The translations under genes and the position numbers were made by a program. A stretch of 64,000 bases of DNA, from the NCBI RefSeq assembly GCF_014650915.1, contig NZ_BMVW01000002.1, positions 124,001 to 188,000 on the forward strand, in the 5' to 3' direction. Shown here piece after piece: positions 56,311 through 64,000 of this stretch; the stretch's first letter is position 1; the number at the start of each line of letters is the position of its first letter. This stretch comes from Streptomyces poonensis. Its GTDB lineage: Bacteria > Actinomycetota > Actinomycetes > Streptomycetales > Streptomycetaceae. The notes under the pieces were generated by a model. It saw only the letters and a list, made by a program, of their open reading frames with translations. It searched no databases and was not told the origin of the DNA.

Positions 56311-57899
56311 GGATCTGCCCTTCTCCGGGGCCCGTCACTGTCGGCGCGGTGGTGCTGGGCGTCCTGGCGGCAGGGCTCTGCCTCCACAGGTTGCCCGACG
56401 AGCCCGACCCCCCGCCCGCGTGCGGCAAGCACCTCGTCCTCCACGGCGACGACTGCCTGGGCGTCTCCGACGGCACGGACGTGTTCGCGTCCGGCGTGCC
56501 CGGCATGCGTCAGGTCTTCGCGCGCATCGCCGAGCAGAACAAGGCCGTCGCGGGAGAGAAGCACGCGACCGTCGCCCTGCTGATCCCGCTGGAATCGGAC
56601 AGCCCCGCTGTGCGGCGGCAGATACTCAGCGAGGTGCAGGGCGCCTGTCTCGCACAGGCCCGGGCCAACGGCGAGGACGCCGCGAAGCCGCCCATCCGGC
56701 TCGTCCTCGCGAACCCGGGGCGCGAGTACCGGCACTGGAGGTACACGGTCGGCGAACTGCGGCGGCGGGAGCCCCACCTGAGGATCGTCGCGGGCTTCAA
56801 CCTCAGCCTGGAGGACACCCGCGAGGCCATGGAGTACGTGACGAACACGCTGCGGGTCCCGGCCGTGGCGAGCCTGGTGACCGCGAGCGACTTCGCCAAT
56901 CCCGAAGGGCGTGACGAGGTGCCGTTCCCCGGCCTGGCCCGGGCGATTCCCACCAGCGAGAAGCAGGCGGCAGCCCTGCTCCGGTTCGATCCCGGGCTCG
57001 TCGGCGCGGAGACCGCGCTGGTCGCCGACCACCGGCCGGAGGACAGCTACAACCGGGCCCTCCGGGAGGCTTTCACCGAGGCCAGGGAGGAGAACGGAAG
57101 GAGCGCCGGGATCCAGGACATGAGGTTCGTGTCGCCCGGCATGGAGAAGCCGGGCGTCACCGCGAACGAGTTCCAGGACTTCGCGGCCAACATCTGCCGG
57201 TCCAACGCCCGGGTCGTCTACTTCGCCGGCCGGGCCTTCCACCTCGAACTGTTCATCAAGAAGCTCGCCGGCGCCTACTGCCGGGAGAAGCGGTCCTACA
57301 CCGTCATCACGGGCTCCAGCGCCACGACGCTCGACGAGCGTCTGGACGCGCGGGACCGCGCGCTGCTGAGCGGCGATCCGGGAGCGGGCAAGCCCTCGGT
57401 CTCGGTGCTGTACCCGGCTCCGGCACACCCCGACGCCTGGAGCACCGCGATCGCGGAGTGGAAGGCGGCGAAGGACGGGCGGAGAACACCGCCGGGTTAC
57501 CTCACCGAGCCACAGGACGCCTTGGAGACGCTCCGTCGCGACATCGCGAGGGAGGCCGGGGGCATCGGCCCGGTGAGCCTCGACGACGGACGGACGATCA
57601 TGACGCATGACGTCGTGCTGCTCGCCTCCGAGGAACTGGCCCGCGCGGCGCACACCAGCGGCACGGAGCTCCCCTCCGCGGACCGGGTCAGGAAGGATCT
57701 CGGCAAGCTGAACGCCGAGCTGCGGGTGGTGGGCGCCGGGGGCTGGACCTGCCTCACGAACGCGGGAAACCCCTATGACAAGGCCGTTCCCCTGGTCCGC
57801 CTCGTCCCCGCCTCCCGCCGGCTGACCCTCGAGGGAGTCGCCTGGCCGGAAGGACAGCCGCCCCAGGAGGACTGTGTCGTGCCGGCCAATCCCCAGTAG
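56307..57899 (+). CDS. Membrane-anchored type-1 periplasmic-binding-like protein
   Basis: 530 residues. Residues about 7-27 are a signal anchor (PVTVGAVVLGVLAAGLCL). Then CGKHLVLHGDDCLGVSDG and a Leu/Ile/Val-binding-type two-lobe domain: VRQVFARIAEQNKA-like helix, KHATVALLIPLESDS, IRLVLANPG, RIVAGFNLS, ARVVYFAGR, SYTVITGSS. Cys pairs may form disulphides. Such domains bind small ligands in transporters or sensors; no ABC permease is near. Coupled to the preceding gene. Family known to me only as widespread unannotated Streptomyces proteins. Confidence 0.7.
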   Translation: MRICPSPGPVTVGAVVLGVLAAGLCLHRLPDEPDPPPACGKHLVLHGDDCLGVSDGTDVFASGVPGMRQVFARIAEQNKAVAGEKHATVALLIPLESDSPAVRRQILSEVQGACLAQARANGEDAAKPPIRLVLANPGREYRHWRYTVGELRRREPHLRIVAGFNLSLEDTREAMEYVTNTLRVPAVASLVTASDFANPEGRDEVPFPGLARAIPTSEKQAAALLRFDPGLVGAETALVADHRPEDSYNRALREAFTEAREENGRSAGIQDMRFVSPGMEKPGVTANEFQDFAANICRSNARVVYFAGRAFHLELFIKKLAGAYCREKRSYTVITGSSATTLDERLDARDRALLSGDPGAGKPSVSVLYPAPAHPDAWSTAIAEWKAAKDGRRTPPGYLTEPQDALETLRRDIAREAGGIGPVSLDDGRTIMTHDVVLLASEELARAAHTSGTELPSADRVRKDLGKLNAELRVVGAGGWTCLTNAGNPYDKAVPLVRLVPASRRLTLEGVAWPEGQPPQEDCVVPANPQ

Positions 57900-58087
57900 G
57901 CCGCACCGGTCCCGAGCGGGACTCCCTCACCGAGGAGCCCAGCCCTTTCCCGGCAGCCGGACGCCGGGATCGTCTCGGCTCTCCCGGCCTCGGTGTCCAG
58001 CTCGGCGCCCGGCCGGCGGCCGGGACCGGCGACGACCGCCGACGGCTCGCCGATGCCATCGGTCCGCGTCGGATCTGCCCGCATCTC

Positions 58088-58152
58088 GGCGAGGCCGACG
58101 GCTGCGGAGCCCGGGGCACAGGACCGCGGACTCCGCAGCCGTCGGCCTCGCC
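58088..58152. terminator. Long bidirectional terminator hairpin
   Basis: Perfect 22-bp stem (58088-58109 with 58131-58152), 21-nt loop. It abuts the gudD stop codon at 58153 and lies 189 bp after the convergent PBP-like gene. Confidence 0.8.
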
Positions 58153-59487
58153 CTACCGCACCAGGCAGGGCCGCTTCGCGTCGAACTCCCAGCCCGGCAC
58201 CAGGTACCGCATCCCGACGGCGTCGTCCCGCGCCCCCAGCGCCTTGCTCAGATAGAGCTCATGGGCGGCGAGGAGGCGGTCCATGTCGAGCTGGACGCCG
58301 AGGCCGGGGGCGTCGGGCACGGCGATCTCGCCGTCGACGATACGGGGCGGGGTGACGGTGAGCCGCTCCAGGCCCTCCTGCCATATCCAGTGCGTGTCCA
58401 GGGCGTTGTACGCGCCGGGCGCCGCGGCACCGCAGTGCGTGACCATGGCGAGTGAGATGTCGAAGTGGTTGTTGGAGTGGCAGCCCCAGGTCAAGCCCAT
58501 CGCGTTGCACAGCTGAGCCACGCGGACGGACCCCTGCATGGTCCAGAAGTGCGGGTCGGCCAGCGGGATGGAGACCGACTGCAGGGCGAGGGCGTGGGCC
58601 AGCTGCCGCCAGTCGGTGGCGATCATGTTGGTCGCGGTGGGCAGGCCGGTCGCGCGGCGGAACTCGGCGAGGACCTCCCGCCCGGAGTAGCCGCCCTCGG
58701 CTCCGCAGGGGTCCTCGGCGTAGGCGAGCGTCCCGACCAGGGGCGTACAGAGTTCGATGGCCTCGCGCAGTGACCACGCACCGTTGGGGTCGAGGGTGAT
58801 CCGGGCCTCGGGGAAGCGTTCCTTCAGCGCGCGTACGGCCTTGACCTCCTCGGCACCGTCCAGAACGCCGCCCTTCAGCTTGAAGTCGCGGAAGCCGTAC
58901 AGGTCGTAGGTGGCCTCGGCCTGGCGGACGATCGCCTCCGGCGTCAGGGCCTCCTCGTGCCGGATCCGGTACCAGTCGGCGTCCGCGTCGGGCTCGCGGA
59001 CGTACTCCAGGTCCGTACGGTCGGGGTCACCGACGTAGAAAAGGTAGCCCAGCACCCGCACCGAGTCGCGCTGCTGACCGTCCCCGAGGAGCGCCGCGAC
59101 CGGCACGTCGAGGTGCTGGCCCAGGAGGTCCAGGAGAGCCGACTCCACAGCGGTCACGGCGTGCACGGTGGTCCGCAGGTCGAAGGTCTGCGCGCCGCGT
59201 CCGCCGGAGTCGCGGTCGGCGAAGCGGTCCCCGATCTCGCGCAGGACACGCTTGTAGTCGCCCACCTTCGCGCCGACCACGAGGGACTCGGCGTCCTTGA
59301 GGGTCTGCGTGATCTTCTCTCCGCCGGGCACCTCACCGAGGCCGGTACGGCCCTCGGAGTCCTTCAGGACGACGATGTTGCGCGTGAAGTACGGGCCGTG
59401 GGCGCCGGAGAGGTTCAGCTCCATGCAGTCGCGGCCCGCTACGGGGTAGACGGAGAACGCGGTGACGGTCGGCTGGGTGGTGCTCAT
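58153..59487 (-). CDS. gudD: Glucarate dehydratase
   Basis: 444 residues, enolase superfamily. Dehydrates D-glucarate (and L-idarate) to 5-keto-4-deoxyglucarate. FKLKGG carries the KxK pair (Lys203, Lys205), metal ligands are Asp233, Asn235-containing LDPNGAW and Glu258 in AYAEDPCG, and the His base is in [12 protein letters not shown] (His337). All match GudD. ATG 59487 follows GAAGAG. It lies 57 bp after the GntP-type permease, forming an operon. Confidence 0.95.
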   Translation of the reverse strand: MSTTQPTVTAFSVYPVAGRDCMELNLSGAHGPYFTRNIVVLKDSEGRTGLGEVPGGEKITQTLKDAESLVVGAKVGDYKRVLREIGDRFADRDSGGRGAQTFDLRTTVHAVTAVESALLDLLGQHLDVPVAALLGDGQQRDSVRVLGYLFYVGDPDRTDLEYVREPDADADWYRIRHEEALTPEAIVRQAEATYDLYGFRDFKLKGGVLDGAEEVKAVRALKERFPEARITLDPNGAWSLREAIELCTPLVGTLAYAEDPCGAEGGYSGREVLAEFRRATGLPTATNMIATDWRQLAHALALQSVSIPLADPHFWTMQGSVRVAQLCNAMGLTWGCHSNNHFDISLAMVTHCGAAAPGAYNALDTHWIWQEGLERLTVTPPRIVDGEIAVPDAPGLGVQLDMDRLLAAHELYLSKALGARDDAVGMRYLVPGWEFDAKRPCLVR

Positions 59488-59543
59488 GCTCTCTTCGAGT
59501 TCCTTGTGTAGGGGATGTGCGGGGTTCAGGGCGCGCGCAGTGG

Positions 59544-60881
59544 TCACAGGTTCAGCACTTCAAGGGCCCACTCGACCGCCAGGACGCCGCCCAGGCCGAG
59601 GACCGACAGCACGGTCGTGTAGGTGGTACGGACCTTGATGGCCTGGATGACCGACAGGTTGAAGTACTCCTTGAAGAGCCAGAATCCGGGGTCGTTGACG
59701 TGTGAGAAGGCGATGGAGCCGCAGGAGACGGCGAGCACCATCATCTCGGCGTGCGTTCCGCTGCCGGCGAGCAGGGGCAGCACCACACCGGAGGCGGTGA
59801 CGACGGCGACGGTCGCGGAGCCGAGGGCGATCCGGAGGATGACGGCGATCAGCCAGGCGAGGACGATCGGCGAGATGGACCAGGAGTCGGTGACGTCCTT
59901 GATGTAGTCGGAGATGCCGCCCTCGACGAGGACGTTCTTGAAGGCTCCGCCGGCACCGATCACCAGCAGGATCATCGCCATCGCCTTGACCGCCGAGGTG
60001 CAGGAGGCGCTGACGTCCTCGAGGCTCCGGCCGATCCTCGGGCCGAACGCCCAGATCGCCAGGAGCAGGGTCAGCAGGAGTGCGACCGGCGCCGAGCCGA
60101 TGAACGCGACGGAGTGCAGGAACGGGCTCTCGCCGCCGGCGGCCATGTCGGTCACCGCGGCGCCGGCGATCAGGATGACGGGGAAGAGCGCCACGAACAG
60201 CGACCAGCCGAGGCCGGGCATCTCCTCGTCGGTGAACTCACGCTCGCTGACCAGGCCCTGGGGGATGGAGGGGTTCATGGCCTTGATGAACGGCAGCCGC
60301 GGCCAGAGCAGCGCGATGAGCGCGCCGGCCGGGATCGCGATGAACAGGCCGTAGAACAGCGTCAGCCCGACGGAGGCGTGGAAGGTAGCGGCGACGGCGG
60401 TGGGACCGGGGTGCGGCGGCAGGAAGCTGTGCATGGTGGACAGCGAGATGGACATCGGCAGCCCGACCCACAGCAGGTTCGCCCCGGTGACCCTGACCAG
60501 GGTGAAGGCGATGGGCACGATGATGATGAAGGCGACCTCGTAGAACATCGTCACGCCGATGAGCATGGAGGTGACGACCATGGCTACCTGGACCCAGCGC
60601 GGGCCGAAGGCGTCGAGGAGTGTGCCGGCTATGCGCTGGGCGGCGCCGGAGTCGCCCATGATGCGGCCGACCATGGCACCCAGCCCGATGACGAGCATCG
60701 TGTCACCGATCTGCCCCCCGATGCCCTCGGAGAGGATGTCCGGGATGTCCACCACGGGTATCCCCTGGACCAGGGCGACCCCGACGGCGACCAGCAGGAG
60801 GGCCGCGAAGCCGTTGAGCTTCAGTCTGGTCATGAGCAGCAGCAGAACCACGACGCTGATTCCGACTACGACAAGTGGCAT
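59544..60881 (-). CDS. GntP-family sugar-acid permease
   Basis: 445 residues, about 12-14 membrane helices. GntP hallmarks: [36 protein letters not shown], and [18 protein letters not shown]-terminal [18 protein letters not shown]. Family members import gluconate and related acids with protons. Being upstream of gudD in one operon points to glucarate/galactarate. AAGGGGAA precedes ATG 60881. Confidence 0.93.
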   Translation of the reverse strand: MPLVVVGISVVVLLLLMTRLKLNGFAALLLVAVGVALVQGIPVVDIPDILSEGIGGQIGDTMLVIGLGAMVGRIMGDSGAAQRIAGTLLDAFGPRWVQVAMVVTSMLIGVTMFYEVAFIIIVPIAFTLVRVTGANLLWVGLPMSISLSTMHSFLPPHPGPTAVAATFHASVGLTLFYGLFIAIPAGALIALLWPRLPFIKAMNPSIPQGLVSEREFTDEEMPGLGWSLFVALFPVILIAGAAVTDMAAGGESPFLHSVAFIGSAPVALLLTLLLAIWAFGPRIGRSLEDVSASCTSAVKAMAMILLVIGAGGAFKNVLVEGGISDYIKDVTDSWSISPIVLAWLIAVILRIALGSATVAVVTASGVVLPLLAGSGTHAEMMVLAVSCGSIAFSHVNDPGFWLFKEYFNLSVIQAIKVRTTYTTVLSVLGLGGVLAVEWALEVLNL

Positions 60882-61176
60882 GTCAGTTCCCCTTTGAACT
60901 GTGGGTTGAGCAGCCGGGCCCCGGACGGCGGAGGCATGGCGGAGACATGTGGCGCGGCTGTGATGCGAAGCGAAGCGGGACGGCCGACCGGACGCGGTAC
61001 GGCGGCGGTGGCTCGAGTGCCGTGGCGGCCGGCGGCGGAGCGGGGAACGAGCGGCGCGGGTGACGGCCCTGGAGGCTCCGAGCGGGCGGGGCGAGGGTCG
61101 GGTCTCTTCGCCGCCGCGGGGGCCGGCCCGGTCTACGGCGAGGGTGACCGGCCCGGGCGGCCGGTCGTCCCGGTCG

Positions 61177-61389
61177 TCATCGGCCGTCGGGCCGAGGACC
61201 GCCGTGGCCGGAGCGGTCCGTGGGCTCCGCACTGGGGGGTGTGTCCAGTGCCGCGCGTGAGGTGACCGGTAAGCGTGGCGCGTTGTGGTGCCGAAGGCCC
61301 TGGCCCGGGCCGGACACCCGGTGCGCAGCACACAGGCGTCGGCTCGGGACGGCGGTCGCCGGCTCGTCCTGCCGGGCGAAAGCGGGCAT
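61177..61389 (-). CDS. Possible small ORF in permease leader
   Basis: 70 residues from ATG 61389, which follows a strong AGGAGA ribosome site at 7 nt. The protein (starting MPAFARQDEPAT) is Arg/Pro-rich with no recognisable domain. It may be a leader peptide, a decayed gene, or chance; the ribosome site is the only good evidence. Confidence 0.25.
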   Translation of the reverse strand: MPAFARQDEPATAVPSRRLCAAHRVSGPGQGLRHHNAPRLPVTSRAALDTPPSAEPTDRSGHGGPRPDGR

Positions 61390-61482
61390 GGTCAATCTCC
61401 TAGACCTGGGTGATGCGACAGCAGCGCCGCGTGCGGTCCGAGCCACGGAACCGGTGGCTGAGTTGACCGTAGAGATCGTTTC

Positions 61483-61505
61483 GATTCACGTCTATGTCGA
61501 ATTTT
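61483..61505 (-). promoter_or_regulatory. Shared aldarate motif, permease/gudD side
   Basis: Minus strand AAAAT-N8-GACGTGAATC, identical in both fixed parts and spacing to the site at 62482-62504. Predicted operator of the LysR regulator. Confidence 0.6.
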
Positions 61506-61578
61506 GTTGCGTGCAATACCTTCCTTGTATGACCGTTCCGTGACGCACATGTGTCCGGCGCACGCCATAGATGTCACG

Positions 61579-62454
61579 TCACAGATGTCGCAGTAGGGCA
61601 TCCAGAGCCGGATTGTCGTTGTTCTTCCGCCATACGAAGTTCAGCTCGACCGGCTGCGGGTCCGGCAGCGCCAGCTGCCGGAAGACGATCCCGCCGTAAC
61701 GCGTCCGGGCCGCGGCCTCGGGTACGAGGGCGATGCCCCAGCCGCCGTTGACGAGGTTCAGGATGCTGTGCACCTGCGCGAGGTACTGGGTGAAGACGGG
61801 CCGGACGTGGGCGGCCCGGAAGACGCTGATCAGCAGCTCATGGAAGTAACGGGCCTCGATGGGCGAGTACATGAGGAAGTCCTCGCCCTCCAGGTCCTCG
61901 ATCCGCACGGGCCCGTGCGCGGCGGCCTTCGGGTGCTCCGCGGGAAGGGCGGCCAGCAGTCCTTCCCGCACGGCCGCACGGGTGGCGAGATCCGCGCCTG
62001 CGGCCGAGGGCCGGATCAGCCCGAGATCGAGCGAGCCCTCGCTGAGGGCCTTCAACTGGTCGCGGGTGACGAGCTCCTGCAGGACGATCTCCACCCCCGG
62101 CAGCGCCGCCCGCGCGGTCTTCAGGAGGTCGCCGAGGGCGGAGTAGGCGCTGGCGGCCGTGAAGCCGACGGCGATCGCTCCCGCCTCACCGGTGGCGACC
62201 CGGCGCACGGCGAGGGTGGCGTGCTCGGACTGGCGCAGGATGCGGCGGGCCTCGACCAGGAAGGCCCGGCCGGCCGGGGTGAGCCGGACGGTGCGGTTGG
62301 TCCGGTCCAGCAACTGCACACCCAGCTCGTTCTCCAGCAGCTGGATCTGCCGGCTCAGCGGCGGCTGGGTCATGTTCAGCCGCTCCGCGGCGCGGGTGAA
62401 GTGCAGTTCTTCGGCGACGGTCACGAAGCTCGTCAACTGGGCGAGGGTGAACAT
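61579..62454 (-). CDS. LysR family transcriptional regulator
   Basis: 291 residues. Winged helix-turn-helix at residues 2-60 (FVTVAEELHFTRAAERLNMTQPPLSRQIQLLE). Effector domain of two Rossmann-like lobes (IAVGFTAASAYSAL; LGLIRPSAAG; LVNGGWGIALVPE). Its gene is divergent from the second dehydratase, and the intergenic region carries an inverted repeat TCCAA-N8-TTGGA. It most likely responds to glucarate/galactarate. AGGAGAGC precedes ATG 62454. Confidence 0.92.
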   Translation of the reverse strand: MFTLAQLTSFVTVAEELHFTRAAERLNMTQPPLSRQIQLLENELGVQLLDRTNRTVRLTPAGRAFLVEARRILRQSEHATLAVRRVATGEAGAIAVGFTAASAYSALGDLLKTARAALPGVEIVLQELVTRDQLKALSEGSLDLGLIRPSAAGADLATRAAVREGLLAALPAEHPKAAAHGPVRIEDLEGEDFLMYSPIEARYFHELLISVFRAAHVRPVFTQYLAQVHSILNLVNGGWGIALVPEAAARTRYGGIVFRQLALPDPQPVELNFVWRKNNDNPALDALLRHL

Positions 62455-62478
62455 TGATGCTCTCCTGGTATGACGACA

Positions 62479-62504
62479 TCCAAAATCTATGTTGGACGTG
62501 AATC
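62479..62504 (+). promoter_or_regulatory. LysR-type box and shared aldarate motif
   Basis: TCCAA-N8-TTGGA (62479-62496) overlaps AAAAT-N8-GACGTGAATC (62482-62504). Lies between the LysR gene and the dehydratase gene. Confidence 0.6.
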
Positions 62505-62728
62505 ATTCGTGACCGTAGCGTCAGATGTCGACAGGGAGCGACCCGGCCCGTGCCTCCGCCGCCGCCGGCGTGCGCCGGGCACGCGTGAGCCGCCGCCTGT
62601 CCGGCCCCGACAGCCACCGCACCCGCACCGCTCCGCATCCCTCGGCGCCCGCCGTGAGGGGGCGCGACACCGGAGCCCGGCCGCGGTCGCGGGCCGTGCA
62701 CCGACCGCCTCAACCCGAGGGACTCGAA

Positions 62729-63910
62729 GTGGTGACCACGACACACACGACTCCGCATACCGCACACACCGAAGGCGAGGCCACACTGGACCGGATCGTC
62801 TGGCTGCGGCTGTCCTCGGTGGCCCTTCCGCTGGCCACGCCGATCAGTGACGCGAAGGTCTTCACCGGCCGTCAGAAGCCGATGACCGAGGTGGCCTTCC
62901 TCTTCGTGGAGATCGCCACCGAGCAGGGGCACGAGGGCGTCGGCTTCAGCTACTCCAAGCGCGCCGGCGGCCCCGGCCAGTTCGCCCACGCCAAGGAGAT
63001 CGCCGAGAACCTGATCGGTGAGGACCCCAGCGACATCGGCAGGCTCTGGACCAAGCTGGTGTGGGCGGGGGCGTCCGTCGGCCGCAGCGGGCTGGCCACC
63101 CAGGCGATCGCCGCCTTCGACGTCGCCCTGTGGGACCTCAAGGCCAAGCGGGCCGGGCTGCCGCTGGCCAAGCTGCTGGGCGCGTACCGCGACTCGGTGC
63201 GCTGCTACAACACCTCCGGCGGCTTCCTGCACACCCCGACCGAGCAGGTTCTGGAGAACGCCACCGCGACCCTGGGCAGCGGCATCGGCGGCATCAAGAT
63301 CAAGGTCGGGCACCCCGACGGCAAGTACGACCTGGCCCGCCTCACCGCGGTGCGCGAGCACATCGGCGACGACGTCCCGCTGATGGTCGACGCCAACCAG
63401 CAGTGGGACCGGCCCACCGCCCAGCGCATGGGCCGCGCGCTGGAGGAGTTCAACCTGGTGTGGATCGAGGAGCCCCTCGACGCCTACGACGCGGCGGGCC
63501 ACGCCGCGCTCGCCGCCTCCCTGGACACCCCCGTCGCCACCGGCGAGATGCTGGCCAGCGTCGCCGAGCACGTGGAGCTGATCCGCCACAACGCCGCCGA
63601 CGTCATCCAGCCCGACGCCCCCCGCATCGGCGGCATCACCCAGTTCCTCAAGCTGGCCGCGCTCGCCGAGCACCACCAGCTCCAGCTCGCCCCGCACTTC
63701 GCGATGGAGATCCACCTCCACCTGGCCGCCGCCTACCCGATCGAGCCGTGGGTGGAGCACTTCGACTGGCTGGAACCGCTGTTCAACGAGCGCCTGGAGA
63801 TCCACGACGGACGCATGTACGTCTCGTCCCGGCCCGGCCTCGGGTTCACCCTCAGCGACCAGGCCCGCGCCTGGACGATCGCCGAGCAAGAGGTCGGCAC
63901 CCGTCCCTGA
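62729..63910 (+). CDS. Galactarate/talarate-type dehydratase (enolase superfamily)
   Basis: 393 residues, mandelate racemase subgroup. GGIKIKVG carries Lys190/Lys192, LMVDANQQW metal Asp221 and Asn223, VWIEEPL metal Glu247, and LAPHFAMEIH the His323 base. This KxK plus His pattern and the opening ATPISDAKVFTGRQ fit L-talarate/galactarate dehydratase. Product enters the 5-keto-4-deoxyglucarate route. Start: two GTG codons side by side (62729, 62732); GAGG lies 8 nt before the first. Divergent from the LysR gene. Downstream enzymes are not in the window. Confidence 0.88.
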   Translation: MVTTTHTTPHTAHTEGEATLDRIVWLRLSSVALPLATPISDAKVFTGRQKPMTEVAFLFVEIATEQGHEGVGFSYSKRAGGPGQFAHAKEIAENLIGEDPSDIGRLWTKLVWAGASVGRSGLATQAIAAFDVALWDLKAKRAGLPLAKLLGAYRDSVRCYNTSGGFLHTPTEQVLENATATLGSGIGGIKIKVGHPDGKYDLARLTAVREHIGDDVPLMVDANQQWDRPTAQRMGRALEEFNLVWIEEPLDAYDAAGHAALAASLDTPVATGEMLASVAEHVELIRHNAADVIQPDAPRIGGITQFLKLAALAEHHQLQLAPHFAMEIHLHLAAAYPIEPWVEHFDWLEPLFNERLEIHDGRMYVSSRPGLGFTLSDQARAWTIAEQEVGTRP

Positions 63911-63965
63911 GCCGCACCCCCGCCCTCGTACCCCGGCCGCGGCCGGCGTCCCCCGGGACCCGGCG

Positions 63966-64000
63966 CGGGCAGCGCCGACAACGGACAGCCGCGCTGCCCG
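63966..64000 (+). terminator. Terminator hairpin after dehydratase
   Basis: 10-bp perfect stem (63966-63975 with 63991-64000), 15-nt loop; the window ends here. Confidence 0.55.

Larger units (their letters stand above)
60882..61578. other. Long leader/intergenic region before the permease
   Basis: About 700 bp between the LysR gene end and the permease start, both minus strand. It contains an AT-richer promoter-like zone at 61450-61560 with the AAAAT-N8-GACGTGAATC motif, then about 500 nt of leader to the permease ATG. A possible small open frame starts at 61389. No other gene is supported. Confidence 0.55.

Overview
The window is chromosomal DNA from a Streptomyces-like actinomycete. GC is about 70% or more with strong G/C bias at third codon positions. 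GTG starts, ATGA/GTGA stop-start overlaps and purine-rich ribosome binding sites recur. Gene families (ECF41 sigma factor, secreted CBM2-type GH9 cellulase under a CebR-type operator, DUF4132, maltokinase-cap protein, F420/PNPOX-fold protein) fit that genus. I see no rRNA, tRNA, CRISPR array, insertion sequence or phage gene.

Layout. 0-15.4 kb: 3' end of a GH13 alpha-amylase, a secreted protein, an Lcp/MpaB-like oxygenase divergent from a TetR regulator, a GlxA-type regulator, a second-type GAPDH, a decayed tetR, a DUF4132 protein coupled to a small protein ending in Gly-Gly, an MHS transporter, a PNPOX-fold protein, and an ECF41 sigma factor divergent from a carboxymuconolactone decarboxylase with matching ECF41-type promoters. 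15.4-24.4 kb, minus strand: a complete respiratory nitrate reductase locus, narK-narG-narH-narJ-narI, plus a small conserved gene. 24.5-33.3 kb: an FAD oxidoreductase, a small secreted protein, a sensor kinase/response regulator pair, DinB, maltokinase-cap and cupin proteins and small membrane proteins. 33.4-37.1 kb: a three-subunit molybdenum hydroxylase resembling PaoABC. 37.3-41.2 kb: a scrambled MFS pseudogene, an S51-type peptidase and a large modular cellulase. 41.7-42.8 kb: a serine hydrolase.

43.0-54.7 kb is a sugar-acid island. A CitMHS transporter is divergent from a FadR-type regulator, followed by an Asp/Glu-racemase-superfamily protein, a TIM-barrel isomerase, an isopropylmalate-dehydrogenase-like oxidoreductase, OtnK (3-oxo-tetronate kinase), OtnC (decarboxylating aldolase), an RraA-type lyase, a DUF475/TerC membrane protein, an aldehyde dehydrogenase, a cupin and an ABM protein. 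Repeated CCGGT-N2-ACCGG palindromes lie in both control regions, one set on top of a good sigma-70-type promoter, so the regulator very probably controls both arms. Likely chemistry is uptake and oxidation of a four-carbon sugar acid, isomerisation, phosphorylation and decarboxylation to DHAP, but the gene combination differs from characterised threonate/erythronate pathways.

55.2-57.9 kb carries an overlapping two-gene unit: a soluble protein of unknown function and a membrane-anchored type-1 periplasmic-binding-like protein. 58.1-63.9 kb is an aldaric-acid module: glucarate dehydratase, a GntP-family permease, a LysR regulator and a galactarate/talarate-type dehydratase. A shared motif, AAAAT-N8-GACGTGAATC, stands before both arms.

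The window is also unusually rich in short tandem repeats, several in frame inside coding sequence (6, 7, 9, 15 and 30 bp units).
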